Source of the DNA: Pectinophora gossypiella
Taxonomy: Eukaryota; Arthropoda; Insecta; Lepidoptera; Gelechiidae
Reading direction: 5' to 3'
NCBI RefSeq assembly: GCF_024362695.1
Contig: NC_065426.1
Location: 9,888,236-9,952,235 of the forward strand
Length of the DNA stretch: 64,000 nt
Both the position numbers and the translations under genes were made by a program. The notes under the pieces were generated by a model that searched no databases, had not been told where the DNA came from, and saw only the letters and a list, made by a program, of their open reading frames with translations. Below, one piece after another: positions 9,753-19,867 of this stretch; position 1 is the first letter of the stretch; each line of letters opens with the position of its first letter.

Positions 9753-10069
9753 CCATCATCTCCCTAGCGTTATCCCGTTGTCACAGGGTCCGTTTACCTA
9801 ACCTGACGATTTGACAGGTCCGGTTTTTTACAGAATCGACTGCCTGTTTGACCTTCCAACCCGCGAAGACCAGCCGAATACAGATTAGATCACATACTTA
9901 CCTCCGAAAATGCATTTCTCGAGAATGTGGGTTTCCTCACGTGATAAGAATTTATGATCCAAACATGAATTCGAAAACAAATTCGACGATCATTGGTTTA
10001 GGCCTGTGCTGAATTCGAACCTGCGACCTCAAAATGATAGGCAAGCGTTCTACTGGGCTACCACGGTTC
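9753..10069 (-). mobile_element. SINE-C, full length
   Basis: Minus orientation. Tail CATCATCTCCCTAGCG, body GGTCCGTTTACCTAACCTG, and tRNA-like head with inverted box B (ATTCGAACCTGCGACC) and A box (CTACTGGGCTACCACGG). Confidence 0.85.
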
Positions 10070-10462
10070 CAGTACGGGTTTCAGTGCGAGCTTATGTTAT
10101 AAATTAAGTAAGTATAACAGTTCTGCTCACGCCAGTCCGGCCGGCGTCACGCTGTCGCGTGTCTATCGAGCGTTCCCCCAAAATATCTGCCAACATCCCC
10201 TCCACTGGTAACTGACTGGGTACATCCCCCGCCTTGAGACTTGGCTGTTTGCACTGTCATCCCTTGCTTGCTAGTTTACATGTTTATTATTATTTAATGT
10301 TGCATGCATTGGTGCACATTCTGGCGGGAAAAAGATAATTTAAAAAATATAAAATAAAGATTATTTTTTATTACTAATAATTGAATATTAGTAATACTTG
10401 TAAATAATTATCTTTTAACGCATGCACCATTACATTCAATGTTAGTAAAATTTACTAACATT

Positions 10463-10480
10463 CACACACACACACACACA
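10463..10480. repeat. (CA)n microsatellite
   Basis: Nine CA units. Flanking sequence 10270-10640 is AT-rich with no recognised gene. Confidence 0.9.
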
Positions 10481-10813
10481 TTCGCATTTCATTAAAAAAA
10501 AATGTGTTTTGATCCGAAATAAATAATTTATATTTCATTACCTATTTTATAGTTTTAATCTGACATCTAGATATTAGTTATTTTCCTAAAGGTCTAACCA
10601 TGAGGTCTAACCAGGGGGGCGTTCGTGTTCTTGACAGACAGAATCCTACCATATGATTAGCTAAAATGTCAATGAATTCACAAGATTGACGGTTTCAACC
10701 ACTCACAGAATAGAATATCGATCTGTCAAAATACTGAAACTGACACGATGAGTCTTCAGGCTAATAACCTCAAAAAAGGTCATAATTTATTGATCTAAGT
10801 AAGTACGTTTATT

Positions 10814-10954
10814 GTGCCGATTTGGGCAAGCATCAACTTAATTTGACAGAACTTAAAATAGCTGCATCTCTTTCTTGTACTTATCGTAAGTGAAAGACGA
10901 GACTAGTTTAAGACCTGTCAAACTTAAATTAAGTTGTCCTCACGAATAGGCACC
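10814..10954. mobile_element. Putative MITE
   Basis: Imperfect inverted ends: TTGTGCCGATTTGGGCAAG with AACTTAATTTGACAG inward at the left; at the right CTGTCAAACTTAAATTAAG and CACGAATAGGCACCA. About 140 bp, non-coding. Confidence 0.4.
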
Positions 10955-11251
10955 ATGTGGTTATCTTTCATTCGGTCCTTCACTTATAACAAGCATAGGA
11001 AAGAGCTGGAATTAGTTTTAAAATAAAAACAAATTGTACCCGAGAAAATCAGCATCAATGTGTTCATAAAGAGAGATGGGCTATGTCACATGTCTGTCCT
11101 TGTCTCGAAGGTTGGCGAAGTCACCAACCATAACATCTCTCAGGCCTTTACATCTTTATCAGATGATTCAAACAGCGTTTCTGTGACAGCTTTTAAAATG
11201 GCTGTAAAGTCCGATGCGAGAGCGACAGTAGCGGCCGCACGACTGGCATTG
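10955..11251. other. Unassigned stretch with a 64-codon ORF
   Basis: The plus-strand ORF 11060-11254 (includes VSKVGEVTNHNISQAF) has no family I recognise, no splice context and no repeat partner in the window. It could be a transposon scrap or chance. Confidence 0.25.
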
Positions 11252-11400
11252 TGACCATAACATAAGGTCATGCTATATCCAAATTGGGGTAGTTAGAGGT
11301 ACTTCCACAGCGAGCTTCCTGCTAGCCCGACCTAATACGCGGTCTATAATGATCGAGCCAACTATGTCGTGTGTGTATCGTGCGTGACACTGCACTTACC
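11252..11400 (-). mobile_element. SINE-E, partial
   Basis: Minus copy: CATAACATAAGGTCATG, AATTGGGGTAGTTAGAGGTA, then TATAATGATCGAGCCAACTA. Diverged middle; no head. Confidence 0.5.
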
Positions 11401-11559
11401 ATACAGAAGAAATCCACTAATAATGTTATATCTTTTCACGGATAAGTACTTATTTTTGGAATCATTTCCAATCTGAAAAATGGCTTCGCCTTTGGAAACC
11501 TTTTCTTATTTTCTCTTTCATCATACCTATAGTATACTGGATGAAAGGAAGGTTTTTAA

Positions 11560-11957
11560 CACCGACCCACAGAGCACAGAACATAGCCTAGACCACTGCC
11601 GTAAAGTCGCCAGCTTGTCGGTTTTTTACAGATTGTACTTCGGGGAGTGTGCACATGAGCTCCATCAGCTCATTCCACCAAGTCCATTCCATCTGAGGAC
11701 ATCCAGACGTACGGCGGGTTACCATCCTTACTTGGTTGACATTCAACTAATCCGAACCAAGCGCTTCGCTTCATCGTTCATAATGCGCACAGCCAAGGAA
11801 TCGAATGGGCTACCGGCGTCGGTGTTTCCTGTATCTTATAACCTGGGGTCCTTTAAATCACGGGTGAATAGGCATTTTCTGGGTAAGTTCGTTCCACCGT
11901 CGATCTCTTCTTCTCTCATGGAAGAATGAAGTCAAGAGTAAACCCATCTTAATAAAA
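11560..11957 (+). pseudogene. LINE reverse transcriptase C-terminus
   Basis: Within an ORF ending at 11929 the peptide from about HSLDHCRKVASLSVFYRLYF through HPYLVDIQ and SFKSRVNRHFLG is the typical post-RT C-terminal region of a CR1/Jockey-like element (the pattern RR.VASL.VFYR.Y..EC..EL). The first ~28 codons of the ORF (MASPLETF...) do not fit and probably lie outside the element. The 3' UTR (CCACCGTCGATCTCTTC, GGAAGAATGAAGTCAAGAG) matches 8439-8538. 5'-truncated, so not functional. Confidence 0.6.
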
Positions 11958-12194
11958 AAAGAGTGCACCCAAAGACAATTCCCTCGACCAATGTTGGTAA
12001 ACTTGGATGAAATGAATAGGCGGTGACTCGCCACTCACTGGATGGGCCACATATTTAGCCGACGCGGCTGGGCGGCAAGGCAGCAACATGGTTATGAGCA
12101 GTTCAGGGTGTCGAGAGGTGTACACCGCTTTCTGCGAGGCGGTTTACCCACCTCACCAACTCGCGTCTTAATGCGTTATAATGGTTGGATGATG

Positions 12195-12450
12195 TGGTGT
12201 GCTTCACGATTCGGAGGTCCTAGGTTCAAATCTCAGTGGGGACATATCACATAAATCACTTTGTGATTCCTTTGTTTGGTTCGTGCTTTGGAAGGCACGT
12301 TAAGCCGTTGGTCTCGGCTACTGCTTACTAATGCAAGTTAGTAGTCGTTACATGAGCCATGTCGGGGGTCTTTGGCGGTTCAATAGAAACTTTGACACCA
12401 GAGTTGATGGGGTTGGTAATCCACCTCACAACTCACACGATAGAAGAAGA
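12195..12450 (+). mobile_element. SINE-A, diverged
   Basis: Box B-like GGTTCAAATCTC, GGGGACATATCACATAAATC, shortened core (TTCGTGCTTTGGAAGGCACG), body and tail ACACGATAGAAGAAGA. The head is degenerate, and the GATCACCTGATTGTCC segment is missing. Confidence 0.75.
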
Positions 12451-12483
12451 CTGTCTCAGGTTAAAAGAAGGCTATGGACAGCG

Positions 12484-12533
12484 CCATCTATATTTTATTA
12501 GGGGACGTGGGTTGGAAAGTCCCTCAATGAGTT
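12484..12533. repeat. Element L terminal fragment
   Basis: GCGCCATCTATATTTTATTA then GGAAAGTCCCTCAATG, the right end of element L as at 8100-8172. Confidence 0.45.
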
Positions 12534-12694
12534 CAGGTCCTAGAATCGAAACTCTATATTTTGCCGAATTCGCGATTGGCATATAGCCAAATCGACGCCA
12601 AGCGTTTACCCCTGCATTCTTGAGTGATTGCAAACCTCATTCATCAATCGTAGCAGCATAAATTGACGCTAGTTTACAGTTAACTAGTTGTTAC

Positions 12695-12835
12695 CCGCGA
12701 CTTCGTTCGCGTGATTAAAACTATAGAAGTTTCATACAAACTTTGTCGTCTCTTTTTGCCCTTTAAGCGTCGAATTTCAAAGTCCCGCCTTAGTGAGCAC
12801 CTACGCACTAAAATTTGAGACTCCTACAATGACCT
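12695..12835. repeat. Lepidopteran dispersed repeat with CTATAGAAGTTTC
   Basis: TTACCCGCGACTTCGTTCGC then AACTATAGAAGTTTCATAC; second copy of the repeat at 1660-1760, here with its 'Cgcgacttcg' head. Class unresolved. Confidence 0.45.
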
Positions 12836-12845
12836 TTCACTTTTA

Positions 12846-13062
12846 TATAAGGTGTTAGTGACATCGTAAAGAAAACTTCGAGGGATGGTTCAGACCATGA
12901 TTCTGAGCTGATTTCAAGTGGAATTTTCCGTCGCAAAAGTATGGAACTGGAAATAATTTAAAACAACACTAATCATGAATTTTTCGACAGGAAATTCCAC
13001 TTGATATCAACTCAGAATGATCCACTCAGTATTTGATACGATGTCACTAACAACCATACGTA
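12846..13062. mobile_element. Foldback MITE (FB copy 3)
   Basis: GGTGTTAGTGACATCGTAA at left, GATGTCACTAACAACCATA at right; inner arms TTCAAGTGGAATTTTCCG and TTCCACTTGATATCAAC. Followed after a 28-bp linker by copy 4. Confidence 0.7.
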
Positions 13063-13090
13063 GGTACTTGTATGGCTACCAGTACGTACT

Positions 13091-13304
13091 TAAAAGGGGT
13101 GAAAGTGGCATCGTAACGAATACTGAGAGGCATGATTCAGCCCATGATTCTGAGTTAACATCAAGAAGTGGAATTTTTCGTCGCAAAAACGGAATTGAAA
13201 ATAATTTAAAAAATCAAAAAGGAAAAACCCACTTGATATTAACTCAGAGTCATAGTCTAAATCATTCCCCACAGTATTAGTTACGATGTCACTAACCCCC
13301 TGTA
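13091..13304. mobile_element. Foldback MITE (FB copy 4)
   Basis: GGCATCGTAACGAATACTG at left, GATGTCACTAACCCCCTG then TA at right. Central part AATAATTTAAAAAATC. Tandem partner of copy 3. Confidence 0.7.
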
Positions 13305-13351
13305 TTTAGATAGTGATAGAAACCCGAGTCGCGACCTCTCGACTGCCATAT

Positions 13352-13825
13352 TATCTTCTTCTATTGCGTGGGTTGTACTTGTGAAATGGATTACCTAAAG
13401 CAACCTTTAGAGTTACTATTGAGCCGCCATAGGCCCCTGACGTGGCGCATGCATGTCCTTACTGACGTAAGTAAGTAGTAACCGGGCTAAAGCTAAAGCC
13501 CATTAACGTCTCCACAGCTGGGGCACGGGCCTTCCCTATGGATGAATAGGGAGATCGGGCCTTAAACCATCACGCGGGCCCAGTGCGGATTGATGGTTAT
13601 TAACGACTGCTAATGCAGCCGGGACCAACGGCTTAACGTGCCTTCCGAAGCACGTAGGAGCTCGAGATGAAAACTTTTTTTTTGTGGTCACCCATCCTAT
13701 GACCGGCCTTTGCGAAAGTTGCTTAACTTCAACAATCGCAGACCGAGCGCGTTTACCGCTGCGCCACCGAGCTCCTCAGTAATCGGGACCACGGCTTAAC
13801 GTGCCTTTCGACAGATCAAGTATTT
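13352..13825 (-). mobile_element. SINE-A interrupted by SINE-D
   Basis: Tail half 13352-13483 (CTTCTTCTATTGCGTGGGTT ... AGTAAGTAGTAACCGGG) and core 13778-13825 (AATCGGGACCACGGCTTAAC) are separated by SINE-D 13497-13777. AGTAACCGGG/AGTAATCGGG repeats at the junctions look like a 10-bp target duplication with one mismatch. Confidence 0.7.
13497..13777 (-). mobile_element. SINE-D (tRNA/5S chimeric), nearly full length
   Basis: Minus copy. 5S-like part appears inverted as GGTCACCCATCCTATGACC and GTTGCTTAACTTCAAC; the tRNA half as CCGCTGCGCCACCGAGCTC. Tail reads CCCATTAACGTCTCC. Nested in a SINE-A. Confidence 0.85.
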
Positions 13826-13858
13826 ATCTGGCGGTTAAAAGGCTACATCAAAACACAT

Positions 13859-13937
13859 ATAATTTAAGAGGCACGCTCTTGTCAGTGTAGCATTCTTCAT
13901 GCTACGGTTGGTGGTTTCCCTATTGCCTTCCGCAAAA
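13859..13937 (-). repeat. F-type tail fragment
   Basis: AATTTAAGAGGCACGCTCTT hairpin region then CATTCTTCATGCTACG and CCCTATTGCCTTCCG. Confidence 0.55.
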
Positions 13938-13943
13938 CAAAAC

Positions 13944-14478
13944 AATTAAACTAAAAAAGCAATATTGTCATTTGACAGGCTTTTCGGCGGGAAACGGGAA
14001 CGGGACAGTTGCTTTCTTCATTGAGTAATCTAAATAATTAATACGAAGTGGTGTTTTGTGGTTAATGATCGCATTAAGTTAGTCGGAAGACATTCGCGAG
14101 TGTTATTATATTGGAGTATTCAATAAACAAAGTGTATCTGCCTATTTTCGCTTCGTGCCGGGAAGCCGCTTCATAACTCAAAAGTTTATGCGGACTTTTG
14201 AGTTAATTCGTTTGGGGTTCGGAGTAGGAGTCTACTCCGAGGGTGGGGGCTTAGGTTTCATCATCATCACCTTTCATCATTTCATTAATCATCAAGAAAA
14301 AAAAATACGTCAGACATGGCTGTATGGGCATAGTTCCCTTTGCCTTACCCTTCGGGGGAAACTAAAACAAAAAAAAAAAATTGTCATTTGACATTTTGTT
14401 GAATTTGCGCGCTTACTTGCAATATTGCTTTTTAGATCTATTTATATTTTAGTATTTTTGGGGTTCAGCTGAAAATCA
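13944..14478. mobile_element. 166-bp-type MITE interrupted by element K
   Basis: Left AAAAAAGCAATATTGTCATT and right GCAATATTGCTTTTTAGATC are inverted arms of the MITE complete at 49469-49634. Element K copy 1 lies between them. Confidence 0.5.
13978..14379 (+). mobile_element. Element K copy 1 (402-bp retroposon)
   Basis: Begins near GGCGGGAAACGGGAACGGG, ends in a long A run, and is flanked by a perfect 14-bp duplication ATTGTCATTTGACA (13964-13977, 14380-14393). Contains two hairpins: AACTCAAAAGT...ACTTTTGAGTT and CGGAGTAGGAGTCTACTCCG. The reading frame 14155-14391 starts with GTG and changes frame relative to copy 2, so it is probably non-coding. No tRNA box B seen. Same 5' start as copy 2, so both look full length. 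Confidence 0.7.
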
Positions 14479-14807
14479 GCGTTGTGGCACTCCCTCAATG
14501 TCGGAGTGTCACAACATATTGCTGAGCTGGCGTCCCTTTTTAGAGATAAGGTTTAAATTCATTATTTTGTTCACTACTCTATTCTGTGTCTACTTATTTC
14601 TAACAAGAAACAAGAAACATTTATTGAGAAGCTGTGTAGGTTCATACATGCAGGTGTCAAAAATTATAAGATTGTCTCAACAGCATGTCCATGTCGGACG
14701 TACAATATTACAAATAATGTCATTATTAAGCATCAAGGAAATAAGTAAGTATTAGGATAATTAGTCACATTATAAACATTTGTCAATTTCAAATATCATG
14801 AACAAAT

Positions 14808-14846
14808 AATTTTCTTTCTTCTTCTTTCTTCTTCTTTCTTCTTCTA
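14808..14846. repeat. TTC-rich simple repeat
   Basis: Tandem TTTCTTCTTC units. The surrounding 14480-15180 holds no recognised gene. Confidence 0.85.
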
Positions 14847-15203
14847 GGCCGGCCATTGAACTTACACTCATGGGAGGAGGTTCCTCTAGTAGTTTCCTAG
14901 CATGATTGGTTCGTTGCTCTGTGGTGCCTACGGAAATCTAAGAAGTAAGTATAAATATATAAAGGTGATCTGAAGGGTGCTTAGGGAGAGAAGCTCTTAA
15001 AAAGGGATATCGAATAGCTGCTACATTTAGGCCGTATTGTCTTATTGGGTTTATGCCGAGTCAAGGGATGGAAGGAGCTAATGTCGATTTTTAAAAAAAC
15101 GTACTTTTTAATTTGTTTATTTGTTGTTAATGAGGACGGGAGAAATAAACACTGCCTATTCTCCCGTCAGGTATTGCTATTGTTTTTTATTTTACATACA
15201 TAA

Positions 15204-15515
15204 AAAGCCTATATACGTCCTACTGCTGGGCACAGGCCTCCCCTCAATCAACCGGAGGGGGTATGGAGCATACTCCACCACGCTGCTCCAATGCGGGTTG
15301 GTGGGGGTGTTTTTACGGCTAATAGCCGGGACCGACGGCTTAACGTGCCCTCCGAAACACGGAATCATCTTACTTTTGCGGACAATCAGGTGATTCAAGC
15401 CTTACCAAACAAAGGCCAGTCTCGCAAAATGATTTCGACAATATCCCCATCGGGAATAGAACCCGGACCTCAAGATCGTGAGCCTAACGCTCTAACCACT
15501 AGACCACGGAGGCTG
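15204..15515 (-). mobile_element. SINE-B, full length
   Basis: Minus copy: tail AGCCTATATACGTCCTACTG, CTCAATCAACCGGAGGG, core CTTAACGTGCCCTCCGAAAC, and head with inverted box B (ATAGAACCCGGACC) and CTAACCACTAGACCACGGAG. Confidence 0.85.
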
Positions 15516-15814
15516 TTCTAATCATATTAAGTACTTTTAATGAAGTAAGTATATCGATACTTCAACCCATCACTATACAGGTGGGTCTGTACTCATAAAT
15601 AAAATATAGGTCGTGTCAGCTGACAGTTCTCACAGTCCACCTGCATACGAATTTATAACACTTTGTATTTTTAGCCATGTTTGCTGGGTGAAATTCAGTT
15701 TCCTCACGACGATGCAACCTAGCCTCTAGTTTGCAGAATAAGGTATTTTTGGGTGAAAGATAAATTACAAAATGCTAATTGAAGTCAAAAATCAATCACA
15801 TTTTGCTTTTCGAC

Positions 15815-16196
15815 TGTGTGGGTTGTGAGGTGGAATACCAACCTCATCAAGCCTAGTGTCAGGGTTATGATTGAGCCGCCAAAGGCCCCTGACATGGCTC
15901 ATGTAATTATTGTTCACTTACATCAGTAAATAGTAACCGGGATCAACGGCCTTCCGAAGCACGGATCTTCTTACTTTTCGGACAATTAGCCAGTAGCAAT
16001 ATATAATTAGCCAATATAATTAGCCAATTAGTAACAATTACACACACAACAGGTGACAATCAGGTGATCTGCCTGTAATGTCCTAACCAAACTAGGGATC
16101 ACAAAGTGATTTTTGTGATATGCCCCTACCGGGATTCGAACCCGGGGCCTCCGGATCGTGAGCCCAACGCTCAACCACTGGACCACAGACGCCGTT
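15815..16196 (-). mobile_element. SINE-A with internal insertion
   Basis: Complete minus SINE-A (GTGTGGGTTGTGAGGTGG ... CTCAACCACTGGACCACAG) plus an extra ~73 bp at about 15986-16058 made of repeated TATAATTAGCCAAT units ending in CACACACAACAGG. Confidence 0.8.
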
Positions 16197-16399
16197 AATT
16201 TTCGTTGCTTTTCGACTTACTCATTTCATTTATGAATTAAGTTACAATGAGTACGACATTTGACCGCTTTTATTGATGACGTCACAGGACAGTATTGCCA
16301 TACCAACTCCAAACTCTTGACGTTTCGTAAAAAGTATCTTATTTGACTAGGTTGTCAAATAGACCTGCACCAATTCGAACCAAGATTTATCTGACATAC

Positions 16400-16530
16400 A
16401 ACATAATCTAATAGGGTAATTGGAGGTACATCCATCGCAAGATGAACTAAGTACCCACACCTCACCGAGCTTTTTGTTAGACTTACGTGGTGGTGAGCTG
16501 TGTTGCCGACTATACCGCCGTGTTTTTTTT
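16400..16530 (-). mobile_element. SINE-E, partial
   Basis: CATCGCAAGATGAACTAAGT, CACCTCACCGAGCTTT, then GCCGACTATACCGCCG; abuts SINE-C 16535-16852. Confidence 0.55.
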
Positions 16531-16534
16531 TTAG

Positions 16535-16852
16535 TGCCGCGGTAGCCCAGTTGGTAGAACGCTTGCCGCTCACTTTGAGATCACAGGTTCGAATCCCAGC
16601 ATAGGCCTAAGCAATGTATATCGAATTTGTTTTCGAAATCATGTTTGGAAGGAAAACATCGTGTGGAAACCAACATTTCCGAGAAATGCATTTTCGGAGG
16701 TATGTGACCTAACCTATATTGGTGTTCCCTTCGCGGGTTGGAAGGTCAGAAAGGCAGTCGCTTCTGTAAAAAAACTGTTCTGTCAAATCTTCAGATTAGT
16801 TAAGAGGACTCATTGAGAAACGGGATAATGCTAGCGAGATGATGATGATGAC
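16535..16852 (+). mobile_element. SINE-C, full length
   Basis: Head GCCGCGGTAGCCCAGTTGG (good box A), box B GGTTCGAATCC, body GAGAAATGCATTTTCGGAGG, tail GAGATGATGATGATG. Confidence 0.9.
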
Positions 16853-17112
16853 CGCCGTGTCGTTTTTATGTTATATTTATGTGAAAAACATTAGGTATCT
16901 ATTTGGTCTATCGTCGATGGCTATACGACACGTTTCGCTGTTTCAGTTTGTTTCAGCCAGTTTCGGTTTCAGTTCCGAACTGATGCTTCCATTCGCATTT
17001 GTTTGTTTTATTTCTATTCATTCGTAGTTTTTTTCGCAGCGCATAGTTTGATTGAAATGTGACAGATTCTATTATTCTTTTTTATGTCAGGTTGGGAGTT
17101 TGTAAAAGTAGT

Positions 17113-17222
17113 CTCTCTCTTTATTTAAGAGCTGCGCTCTTGTTGGTGGAGTAATCGCCTTCATTACTCCATAGATAGGGCGTGTGGAACGGTGGTTGTC
17201 CCAATCGCCTTTCGCCTTCCTT
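17113..17222 (-). repeat. F-type tail, variant
   Basis: Hairpin AAGAGCTGCGCTCTT keeps the stem with a changed loop; body GGAGTAATCGCCTTCATTAC differs from the main F family but occupies the same place. Confidence 0.5.
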
Positions 17223-17244
17223 TTGTAAAAGTTATGCGTTTGAA

Positions 17245-17720
17245 AAAACATCTTCACTGTGGTCCTGTGGCACATCAGCTTGCCTCTCAATCGGGAAATG
17301 CCGGTTCAAACTCAGATACCGGATCATCATCAGCCCATTAACGTCCCCACTGCTGGGGCACGGGCCTTCCCTATGGATGGATAGGGAGATCGGGCCTTAA
17401 ACCATCATGCGGGCTCAGTGCGGATTGATGGTTATTAAAGACTGCTAATGCAGCCGGGACTAACGGCTTAACGTGCCTTCCGAAGCACGGAGGAGCTCGA
17501 GATGAAAACTTTTTTTTGTGGTCACCCATCCTATGACCGGCCTTTGCGAAAGTTGCTTTACTTCAACAATCGCAGATACCGGATCACCAATGAGTTTTCA
17601 CTAGCATGTTCTGCTCGACCATTATAAACGACGATATGGCTCATCACCCTGGTCTAACAGAAAGCCCGGTGAGCTGTCGGTACTTAGTTCATCTTGCGAT
17701 TGATGTACGATATGGTGCAA
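17245..17720 (+). mobile_element. SINE-E interrupted by SINE-D
   Basis: Head (CTCTCAATCGGGAAATGCC, GGTTCAAACTC) at 17258-17312, then after the SINE-D insert GAGTTTTCACTAGCATG, CTCGACCATTATAAACGACG, CAGAAAGCCCGGTGAGCTG and CATCTTGCGATTGATG. Confidence 0.7.
17327..17572 (-). mobile_element. SINE-D, 5'-truncated, with 14-bp TSD
   Basis: Minus copy from tail (CATCAGCCCATTAACG) to the 5S-like part, stopping before the tRNA half. Flanked by CAGATACCGGATCA at 17313-17326 and 17573-17586, showing target-primed insertion into SINE-E. Confidence 0.9.
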
Positions 17721-17759
17721 AAGTCCAATCAGTTTCTTGCAAAGTAATTAAGACCTCCT

Positions 17760-17919
17760 GGGGCCTGTTTAATTAAACTTACGATTGTAAATTACAACGA
17801 CAATTTGATGTTCATTACGTAGCTAATAGAAACTGCAAAATATTCGTGATCACACACTCCGCAATGTACACCAAATTGTCATTGTAATTTACAATTGTAA
17901 GTTTTATTAAACAGGCCCC
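17760..17919. mobile_element. 160-bp MITE with GGGGCCTGTTTAAT ends
   Basis: Left GGGGCCTGTTTAATTAAAC and right inverse GTTTTATTAAACAGGCCCC; the inverted match continues through TTACAATTGTAAATTACAA. Arms of about 50 bp, non-coding. Superfamily not resolved. Confidence 0.75.
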
Positions 17920-18129
17920 TGGTAACATGTCGTTTCTGTAATAAAACCAAAAACACCTACAAAAACATATTTTTTTTTTATAATTATGACAACTAATGGT
18001 TCATAACTTCACCACTGTATGTATACAAATAATTCGCTGGGATCAGTGACTGCACTTTTGCTCTTTAATTGTACGTCTGACTACCCTAATTGAGATATAG
18101 TCGCGAGCTTATGTATGTAGGAACTAGTC

Positions 18130-18285
18130 ATCATCATTAATTCAAGAGCCACTCTCTTGTCGGTGTAGCATTCTCCATGCTACTTTTTAGGGAAAAATAG
18201 GGCAGTGGTTTCCCTCTTGCCTTCCGCCCCACAGTACTCTATCTGACGCGAGTGGTCTATTTCAAAGCCGTACTAGGACTACGGT
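18130..18285 (-). repeat. F-type tail
   Basis: CATCATCATTAATTCAAGAG, CTACTTTTTAGGGAAAAATA and GCCTTCCGCCCCACAG. Hairpin carries one mismatch (AAGAGCCACTCTCTT). A short SINE-E 3' scrap lies at about 18085-18120. Confidence 0.65.
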
Positions 18286-18433
18286 ACGGTACTAGTACCT
18301 ACTCGTAATAGAGCAGATTTTATTTACCTACTTACCTAATTTTTATTTTTGAAATTCGAAGTAAACGATTATTATTATACCCCCGAAAAACATTTCTCGA
18401 GAACGTCGGTTTTCTTATAATGTTTTTGTAGAA

Positions 18434-18582
18434 TTACCTTTTCTTGACGTGACTTATTGTACATTTGCCGCAAATGGCATTAACTACTTGGCCGAACAAA
18501 TGAGGAGCGCTGAGGGCTCTCATCCGGTACAAAATTTAAGACAACAGGCCTGAGGGTCCCAGTTAGACGCGAAGGTCGGCTT
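18434..18582 (-). repeat. G-type LINE tail
   Basis: Minus copy: TTGACGTGACTTATTGTAC, GGAGCGCTGAGGGCTCTCA, AAGACAACAGGCCTGAGGG. Confidence 0.65.
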
Positions 18583-18957
18583 AAGAATTAGAAAGAGCTA
18601 TATATGTGTCGGTCCAAAATACACCCTTTTCAAAATAACTTCTCGCTGGTTTTTCCCCTTCCTTGTAAAGCCCTTTAGCGCTATTTACAAAGAAAACATG
18701 ACAGTTAAAGTCTCGGTTCGTATCACCAAAGGTTGGATGTCGTAAATACTTCAAGAGAGGCTTTATTCGAACGAAACTAAGCAAAACGGAAGCTTACTTA
18801 TCCCTTGATGTACTGAACGAGATACATTGAGAAAGCAGTTTCTTTTTTATCTAAAACTTAACCTTTAAAACTTTGCCTTGTTGCTCGTAGGTATTCGTTA
18901 TTCGATTTTTAAAGAACACACTAATAAATAAACAAATGCTTGCGGGAGTGACTGGCT

Positions 18958-19026
18958 GGAGTACGCACAGGACCGCGAAAAAAATATGAAAAGAGGAAGG
19001 CCTCCCCTTTGCTCAGCAGTGGGATC
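18958..19026 (+). pseudogene. H-type LINE C-terminus, degenerate
   Basis: TACGCACAGGACCGCGAA ... CTCAGCAGTGGGATCTAG corresponds to a YAQDREKW...QQWDL ending as at 26041-26112, here frameshifted. Confidence 0.45.
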
Positions 19027-19170
19027 TAGGTTGTAGATTTGCCGTAAAAGGCATTCACTACTTGGCCGAACAAAAGAGAGCACTGAGGGCTCTCACCCGG
19101 TACTAGATATAAAACAACAGGCCTGAGGGTGCACGGTAGTGCCCCAGCCAAGACGAGCTAAGCGAAAGGG
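19027..19170 (-). repeat. G-type LINE tail
   Basis: GTAGATTTGCCGTAAAAGGC, CACTACTTGGCCGAAC, CAACAGGCCTGAGGGTGC. Directly abuts the H-type fragment. Confidence 0.6.
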
Positions 19171-19549
19171 CAAGGCAGTACCTACCTTTTCTCGAAACGT
19201 TTCGTCGATTTTTAGAACCCTCATAACTCACGTTTGGATAACACCACGTAAACTAAATTCTCAGGATATTTTGTTAGCAGTAGACTTATTAAACGTGTAA
19301 AGTTTCATATGCATAGCTCTCATACTTCAGATTTTATTGCAAATACCCCGATTTTGGCACTCACTGACTGACACACTAACGATCATTATAATTATAAGGT
19401 ACTTACAGATGTCTTACAAACTCTACACGTTAGGCAAAATATGTGGCTTGACCGTTTCGCTACCATCACACGAGGATAAGGTGAAAAAAATATTTCTCTT
19501 CCGTCATCACGTGCGTAAGGCAACTTTTTTAACTGTTCATCACTATATA

Positions 19550-19796
19550 GTATAAAACAAAGTCGCCTTTTCTGTCCCTATATCCCTATTACGCTTAAAT
19601 CTTTAAAACTACGCAACGGATTTTGATGCGGTTTTTGTAATAGATAGAGTGATTCAAATGGAAGGTTTATATGTATAATAACATCCATTAAATAGTGGAG
19701 AAATACTGTTATCTTTGAGGTTTTTAATGTGATGTCGTAAATAATTTCATTTTTTCCTCATTGCACCCGAGCGAAGTCGGGGCGGGTCGCTAGTTG
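19550..19796 (+). mobile_element. Helitron-like 3' end
   Basis: A familiar lepidopteran repeat (ACTACGCAACGGATTTTGAT, TATGTATAATAACATCCATT) ending in a GC-rich palindromic stretch CCCGAGCGAAGTCGGGGCGGG and CGCTAG followed by T, which fits the hairpin-plus-CTAR end of Helitrons. No Rep/helicase present. Confidence 0.45.
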
Positions 19797-19847
19797 CTTA
19801 TATAGTTCTTGTAGCAATGAAACGGGCAAGCCCCATATTTTAACCCC

Positions 19848-19867
19848 CCTAACCTAACCTAACTTAA
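19848..19867. repeat. Interstitial CCTAA-like repeat
   Basis: Three CCTAA units and one CTTAA, the insect telomere motif in reverse. Too short to imply a telomere. Confidence 0.5.

Noticed and set aside
12042..12254. 70-aa ORF with a GC-rich first half
   Set aside because: Second half is SINE-A; first half has no recognised motif, splice context or repeat partner.
14155..14391. A 78-aa ORF nearly identical to one at 40719-40985 (minus), suggesting a conserved protein
   Set aside because: Both come from element K, start at GTG and change frame after the first ~50 residues; similarity is at the DNA level.
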